Shown here piece after piece: positions 60,047-64,000 of a DNA stretch of 64,000 nucleotides. The stretch comes from Acidobacteriaceae bacterium (GTDB lineage: Bacteria; Acidobacteriota; Terriglobia; Terriglobales; Acidobacteriaceae). The notes beneath the pieces are model-generated. The model searched no databases. It saw nothing but the letters and a program-made list of their open reading frames with translations, and was not told the DNA's origin. The translations under genes were made by a program, and so were the position numbers. Position 1 is the first letter of the stretch, and the number at the start of each line of letters is the position of its first letter. The stretch covers positions 95,516-159,515 of the forward strand of contig PLBY01000077.1 of assembly GCA_003134655.1 (NCBI GenBank). Reading direction: 5' to 3'.

Positions 60047-60134
60047 GTAGAGACAGCCGCCTCGGCTGTCTGGCCAAGGCGAACCCGCCCTCACGCTGTC
60101 CTTTTGGGTGGCGCAGCGCTTCCAGCGCTGCGAT
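60047..60134. repeat. GTAG-led hairpin and TTTTGGGTGGCGCAG hairpin repeat
   Basis: GTAGA plus GACAGCCG-CCT-CGGCTGTC (60052-60070) is followed by the 33-base element 60102-60134, identical to 41828-41860, with its CGCAGCGCT/AGCGCTGCG hairpin. A further GGGCTTTATAGCCC hairpin occurs at about 60155. They fill the gap between the protease gene and serA. Confidence 0.75.
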
Positions 60135-60196
60135 AGATCGGTGTCTGTTCTGTTAGGGCTTTATAGCCCCTGAGTTACATAGTATGTGCTGGACGT

Positions 60197-61810
60197 CTAG
60201 AGCAGCCTTACCGCCTTCGCCTTCTGCACTGCCGGAATCGTCCTCAGCTTGGCCAGCACTTCCTCCGGCACCCGCCCGTCGACGTGCACCACTGCGATCG
60301 CCTCACGAGGCTGGTCCGACTCTTTCTGCACATCTTTCTCAACCGCACGCCGTCCCAGCGAGAAGTCAGCGATATTGATCGACTCTTCTCCCAGAATTGT
60401 GCCCACCTTGCCGATCACGCCCGGCACGTCGCGGTTCCGCAGATAAATCAGGCTGCGCTCCAGCGGCGCTTCCACGTCGATGCCATCCACGTGCAGCAAC
60501 CGCGGAGCCGCGCCGTGCAATACCGCGCCTTTCACCATGTGCTCTTCCGTCGCAGTCTTCAGGAAAATCGACAGTACGCTCCCCGCGCCTCCGGTCGACG
60601 ATTTCGGCTTGTGCGATTCCAGCACGCGCAGCCCGCGCTCTTCCGCAATCGTGGCCGCGTTCACCAGATTCGCTTTTTCCTCCAGCGCCTCGTTCAGAAT
60701 GCCCTTGATCGCCCCGTTGCGGATGAGTTCCGTCTTCCATTCCGCAATGTGCCCGCCGTACCGGATCGAAATTTCTTCGATGCTTCCCTCCGAAACCTGC
60801 GACAGAAACGATCCCATTCGTTCCGCCAACACGATATAGGGCTGCATGGTGGCATATTCTTCCGCCGAGACCGAGGGCACGTTCACCGCGTTCTGAATCA
60901 CGCCGTGCTTCAGATACTCCTTCACCTGCTGCGCAATTTGCACGCCCACCGCTTCCTCCGCCTCGAAGGTCGATCCCCCCACGTGCGGCGTGAGGATCAC
61001 ATTTTCCAGCGCCGTCAAAGGCGAGTTCTTCAGCGGCTCTTCCGTGAAAACGTCGAGCGCCGCCGCGGCCACGTGTTTCGTCTTGAGTGCCGCAGCCAGA
61101 TCCGCCTCATTCACCAGTTCGCCGCGAGCGCAGTTCACCAGCCGCACACCCTTCTTCATTTTCGCGATGGACGCCGCATTGATCATTCCGGTCGTCTGCG
61201 GCGTCAACCCGACGTGCAGCGTGATGTAATCCGCCACGGCATAAATCTCGTCGAGTCCCGCCAGCCGGATTCCCTGCTCCTTCGCCACCGCGACCGACAC
61301 AAACGGATCGTGCGCTACCAATTCCATCCCAAATGCCCGCGCCCGCCGAGCCACCTCCATCCCAACCCGTCCCAGCCCGACAATGCCCAGCGTTTTCGCG
61401 CGCAGCTCCGTACCCTGCAGCGATTTCTTCTCCCACTTGCCCGCGTGCATGAGTGCATCGGCGCGGCATAAGTGACGAGCCATGGCCAGCATCATCCCCA
61501 GGGTCTGCTCCGCGACGGCCACCGCGTTGGCGCCCGGCGTATTCATGACCGCGATCCCTTTGTGCGTCGCCGCCTCGAGATCGATGTTGTCCACACCCAC
61601 GCCGGCCCGCCCGATCACGCGCAACTTCTTGGCGTGCTCGAGCAGCTTGGCGTCGGCCTGCACCGCCGAGCGCACAATGAGTGCGTCCGCAGTCTCCAAG
61701 TGCTGTTCCAGCTTGCCGTCCAGTTGATCCGCAGTAAGGACGGTCCAGTCTGGTTCCTGCAGTTGTGCTACCGCTGATGCTGAAATCTTTTCCGCTACGA
61801 TGATTTTCAC
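60197..61810 (-). CDS. serA: D-3-phosphoglycerate dehydrogenase
   Basis: The GTG start at 61810 has AAAGGA eight bases upstream. The 537-residue protein is the long SerA type: catalytic residues in GRAGVGVDNIDLEAA, NAD motif GIVGLGRVGMEVARRA, the catalytic His in ILTPHVGGSTFEA, an ASB intervening domain and a C-terminal ACT domain (RDVPGVIGKVGTILGEESIN) for serine feedback. It oxidises 3-phosphoglycerate in serine synthesis. The next gene but one (62415) encodes a class V aminotransferase that may carry out the following step. Confidence 0.95.
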   Translation of the reverse strand: MKIIVAEKISASAVAQLQEPDWTVLTADQLDGKLEQHLETADALIVRSAVQADAKLLEHAKKLRVIGRAGVGVDNIDLEAATHKGIAVMNTPGANAVAVAEQTLGMMLAMARHLCRADALMHAGKWEKKSLQGTELRAKTLGIVGLGRVGMEVARRARAFGMELVAHDPFVSVAVAKEQGIRLAGLDEIYAVADYITLHVGLTPQTTGMINAASIAKMKKGVRLVNCARGELVNEADLAAALKTKHVAAAALDVFTEEPLKNSPLTALENVILTPHVGGSTFEAEEAVGVQIAQQVKEYLKHGVIQNAVNVPSVSAEEYATMQPYIVLAERMGSFLSQVSEGSIEEISIRYGGHIAEWKTELIRNGAIKGILNEALEEKANLVNAATIAEERGLRVLESHKPKSSTGGAGSVLSIFLKTATEEHMVKGAVLHGAAPRLLHVDGIDVEAPLERSLIYLRNRDVPGVIGKVGTILGEESINIADFSLGRRAVEKDVQKESDQPREAIAVVHVDGRVPEEVLAKLRTIPAVQKAKAVRLL

Positions 61811-61977
61811 GAATGATTTCCTTTAAATGAAGAATCCGGATACAAAACATGTCGCCTGACAAAATGTTGACGAGATCGTGACCAGAAAATGACGGGCAGA
61901 TGACGCCCCTCTGACACGCCCGTCCACCGGGCTTTCTAGACTCTTTCTCACTGGGCCCTAGCCCTTGGGAGAACACT

Positions 61978-62397
61978 ATGAAAACTCTGCAACCACTGAA
62001 ACCCGTCAAAACAGCCTTGCTAGTAGCGCTGATCGCCATTTCCGTCGCGTGCGGCTACAGCTCCAAGGTGACCCCGCCCGTCGCCGGGACGATGCCCACC
62101 GTCTCTGCGTTCTCGCCCAATAGCGCGACCGCAGGCGGCGCGGCGTTTACCCTGACTGTCAACGGAACCAACTTTGCCGCCAAGGCAGTTGTGAACTGGA
62201 ATGGCGCCGCTCAAACCGCGAACACCACTTTTGTCAGCGTCAACCAACTGACAGTGGCCGTGCCGGCCTCGGCCATCGGGACCGCGGGCGCCATCTCCGT
62301 TACCGTGACCAATCCCGCCACCTCGGGAACTGGGCTCTACGGAGGCGGTGGAACGCTAGCCGAGGCTTCAGCCGCCATGAGTTTCACGATCAACTAG
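61978..62397 (+). CDS. small IPT/TIG-domain surface protein, probable lipoprotein
   Basis: The 139-residue protein starts with GGGAGAACACT before the ATG and has a signal helix ([14 protein letters not shown]) whose cysteine could be lipidated, although Ser at -3 is atypical. One IPT/TIG immunoglobulin-like domain follows ([41 protein letters not shown]). Threonine/serine and glycine content is high. It is divergent from serA and convergent with the aminotransferase gene, 17 bases apart. Function unknown. Confidence 0.75.
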   Translation: MKTLQPLKPVKTALLVALIAISVACGYSSKVTPPVAGTMPTVSAFSPNSATAGGAAFTLTVNGTNFAAKAVVNWNGAAQTANTTFVSVNQLTVAVPASAIGTAGAISVTVTNPATSGTGLYGGGGTLAEASAAMSFTIN

Positions 62398-62414
62398 ACG
62401 CTGGACGCCGTCCT

Positions 62415-63608
62415 TCACGCGCCAACCAGCTGTTGCTTGCTGGACTGGGTGCGGGCATAGACTTCCTGCGCTGCCCGCACCGCCGCGCCATACTCGATGC
62501 TCTTGCCGGTGACCTTGGCCAGAACGTGTTCGAGCGCGCCCAGAATTCCGATTGTGTCGAGGTAGTCGTAGTACCCAATGTGCGCGATGCGGAACAGCTT
62601 GCCTTTCATCTCGCCCTGCCCGTTCGCTACGACGGCGTCAAACCCTTCGCGGAACTCCTTTACAATCTTGCTCGAGTCGATGCCATCCGGCGCGCAAATC
62701 GCGGTCAGCGCGGCCGCCGGAGACGCAGCATACAGCTTCAAGCCCAGAGCCTTCGCGCCAGCTCGCGTCATCTCCGCACAAATCTCGGCATTGTTGACCA
62801 GCTCTTCGCGCCCTTTGGCCAGATCACCATTCCCCATGCCGCGCACGAATTCCAGCGCAGCTCCCAGCGCTGCAAACAACGACGTCGCAGGCGTGTAGGC
62901 AGTCTCGCCCTTCGCCGCCGACTTCCGCTCCTTGCGCAGATCGAAGTAATAGCGCGGGGAAAGGGTCTGATCCATGCGCTTCCACGCGCGCTCGCTCACG
63001 GCGCAATAGGCCAGTCCCGGAGGCATCATCAGCGCCTTCTGTGAGCCACCGATGATCACGTCCACGCCCCAGCCATCAACATCGAGATGCGTGGTACCCA
63101 GCCCGGTGATCGCGTCTACCACCAGCAGGGTCTCGTCACCGTGCGCCCGCACGATTTTCGCAATCCCCTCGATGTCATGCCGGGCCCCGGTGGAGCTTTC
63201 GGTCGCCTGCACAAACACTGCGCGCACCTGATGGTTCAGCCGCGCCCGGACGTCATCCAGAGAAAACGTTTGGCCATAGGGGACTTCGAGTACCTCCACG
63301 TGGCAGCCGAATGCCTTGGCAAGCCCCGTCCAGCGCTCGCCGAACTTCCCCGCGGTCAGCACAAGCACCTTGTCGCCGGGCGAGGTCAGGTTCGAGACCG
63401 ACGCCTCCATCACGCCTGTGCCGGAACAAGCCAGCACCAGCACGTCGTTCTTGGTGCCGATGAATTCCTTCATGTCGGCCAGCACGCGCTGAAACAGCGC
63501 GCGGAAGTCGGCCGTCCGATGATGCGCCGTGAACGAAGCCATGGCCGTCTGCGCCGCCGGCAGCAGCGGCGTTGGCCCGGGAGTAAAAAGACGATTCTTA
63601 TGCAACAT
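62415..63608 (-). CDS. class V pyridoxal-phosphate aminotransferase (alanine-glyoxylate/serine-pyruvate type)
   Basis: The ATG at 63608, preceded by AAGGA at eight bases, gives 397 residues (a TTG two codons upstream is possible). The fold type I features are LFTPGPTPLLP, ACSGTGVMEASVSNL, VVDAITGLGTTHLDVDGWG, the PLP lysine in GGSQKALMMPPG and a C-terminal RIAHIGYYD. Family members in Moorella, Synechocystis and others act as serine-forming transaminases beside serA. No serC is visible, and the closeness to serA supports that use. Alanine-glyoxylate transamination is the alternative. Confidence 0.85.
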   Translation of the reverse strand: MLHKNRLFTPGPTPLLPAAQTAMASFTAHHRTADFRALFQRVLADMKEFIGTKNDVLVLACSGTGVMEASVSNLTSPGDKVLVLTAGKFGERWTGLAKAFGCHVEVLEVPYGQTFSLDDVRARLNHQVRAVFVQATESSTGARHDIEGIAKIVRAHGDETLLVVDAITGLGTTHLDVDGWGVDVIIGGSQKALMMPPGLAYCAVSERAWKRMDQTLSPRYYFDLRKERKSAAKGETAYTPATSLFAALGAALEFVRGMGNGDLAKGREELVNNAEICAEMTRAGAKALGLKLYAASPAAALTAICAPDGIDSSKIVKEFREGFDAVVANGQGEMKGKLFRIAHIGYYDYLDTIGILGALEHVLAKVTGKSIEYGAAVRAAQEVYARTQSSKQQLVGA

Positions 63609-63730
63609 AGGCAAAGTCCTTATGAGTAGGGATGGTCTTTAAGTTTACCGGAACCGCGCCCTCACAGCACATCTTCGCGAGCAATTGTCTATCGCAAAAT
63701 CGCGATGCCCGCCGTGACCACCATCACACC

Positions 63731-63763
63731 AAAAACGAAGCCCCGGACGCATTCGTCCGGGGC
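63731..63763 (-). terminator. terminator of the ABM monooxygenase gene
   Basis: GCCCCGGACG-CATT-CGTCCGGGGC (63740-63763) is flanked on its left by AAAAACGAA, i.e. TTCGTTTTT on the minus strand. It lies about 60 bases downstream of the stop codon at 63824. Confidence 0.85.
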
Positions 63764-63823
63764 CGTGGTGAGTCAGGCTATTGAGCGCGACGCAGGACTG
63801 ATTCCGCGCCACTGATTTTGCAT

Positions 63824-64000
63824 CTACCCGCGTCCCGTTTTTGACGCGAGGATCTCCGGCTTGTCAATCTTGGGCGGAGTTGCGAGCAGATCTTTCGCCT
63901 TGGCGAACAGCGCCTTGGCGATCTCGCCATTGAGATGTGCGTTGCGTCCATTTTCATCGGCAAACGTATCGAAGATGCCGTATTTTCCCGGCCCCATTTT
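63824..64000 (-). CDS. ABM-family (putative quinol/antibiotic biosynthesis) monooxygenase, 3' part only
   Basis: A minus-strand frame enters at the right edge and ends at the stop 63824-63826, giving 58 residues: KMGPGKYGIFDTFADENG, AHLNGEIAKALFAKAKDLL, and KIDKPEILASKTGRG. This is the C-terminal half of a small ABM-domain ferredoxin-like protein, normally about 100 residues, so roughly 40 residues lie outside the window. It likely handles quinols or small reactive carbonyls; activity not predictable. Confidence 0.75.
   Translation of the reverse strand, partial: KMGPGKYGIFDTFADENGRNAHLNGEIAKALFAKAKDLLATPPKIDKPEILASKTGRG

Noticed and set aside
60284-61471. Plus-strand 395-codon open frame opposite serA
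   Set aside because: Histidine/arginine-rich shadow; serA on the other strand is fully conserved.

Overview
The window reads as a stretch of chromosome from an Acidobacteriota bacterium (Koribacter/Terriglobia-like). Pointers are the GC-rich sequence, two Oar-type TonB-dependent receptors with an N-terminal carboxypeptidase-regulatory-like domain, a secreted protein of the acidobacterial VWFA-related type, several secreted imidazolonepropionase-like amidohydrolases, and many short intergenic hairpin repeats. The assignment is inferred from gene content only. I see no rRNA, tRNA, CRISPR array, transposase or prophage gene.

1-6.9 kb: a GH127 (beta-L-arabinofuranosidase-type) gene leaving the window on the minus strand is divergent from a five-gene plus-strand operon: three subunits of a heteromeric D-hydroxyproline dehydrogenase, a DapA-family deaminase/dehydratase and alpha-ketoglutaric semialdehyde dehydrogenase. 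Together they look like a pathway for plant hydroxyproline-linked arabinosides (extensin-type glycoproteins). 7.0-10.7 kb (minus): a class C beta-lactamase-like membrane serine hydrolase, cysE and cysK. 11.2-15.3 kb: a large Oar/TonB receptor. 15.4-18.0 kb: small membrane or secreted proteins and an amidohydrolase.

18.1-24.4 kb: an orphan HybA/HybB-like electron-transfer pair, a membrane-anchored GcvH-like protein that has lost the lipoyl lysine, a sensor kinase with c-type heme motifs and a sigma-54 response regulator. The upstream region is rich in CRP/FNR-like palindromes. It is followed by an archaemetzincin, a short-chain dehydrogenase, an aldose epimerase and the VWFA-related protein. 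29.0-32.1 kb: glnD and glnB. 32.4-35.0 kb: a second, shorter Oar receptor. 35.3-40.6 kb: a small conserved protein, a reaction-centre-type diheme cytochrome, a polytopic membrane/spermidine synthase fusion, and a cytochrome c/PHM-like copper protein. 40.7-43.3 kb: hemE and hemG (HemY type).

43.4-51.4 kb: a B12-binding radical SAM enzyme, recQ, a CPBP protease, a polytopic glycosyltransferase-like protein, folK, a cysteine-rich protein with a TTG start, and an HU-type protein. 51.5-57.3 kb: a Gfo/Idh/MocA oxidoreductase bracketed by repeats, two more secreted amidohydrolases, DoxX and CBS-domain proteins, a frameshifted GNAT pseudogene and a RidA protein. 57.6-64 kb: a conserved unknown, rsmD, an M50 site-2 protease with CBS domains, serA, a small IPT/TIG protein, a class V aminotransferase probably acting with serA, and the 3' end of an ABM-type monooxygenase. 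Repeats with a 5' GTAG followed by a hairpin (REP/RAYT-like) and several other inverted-repeat families fill many of the gaps.
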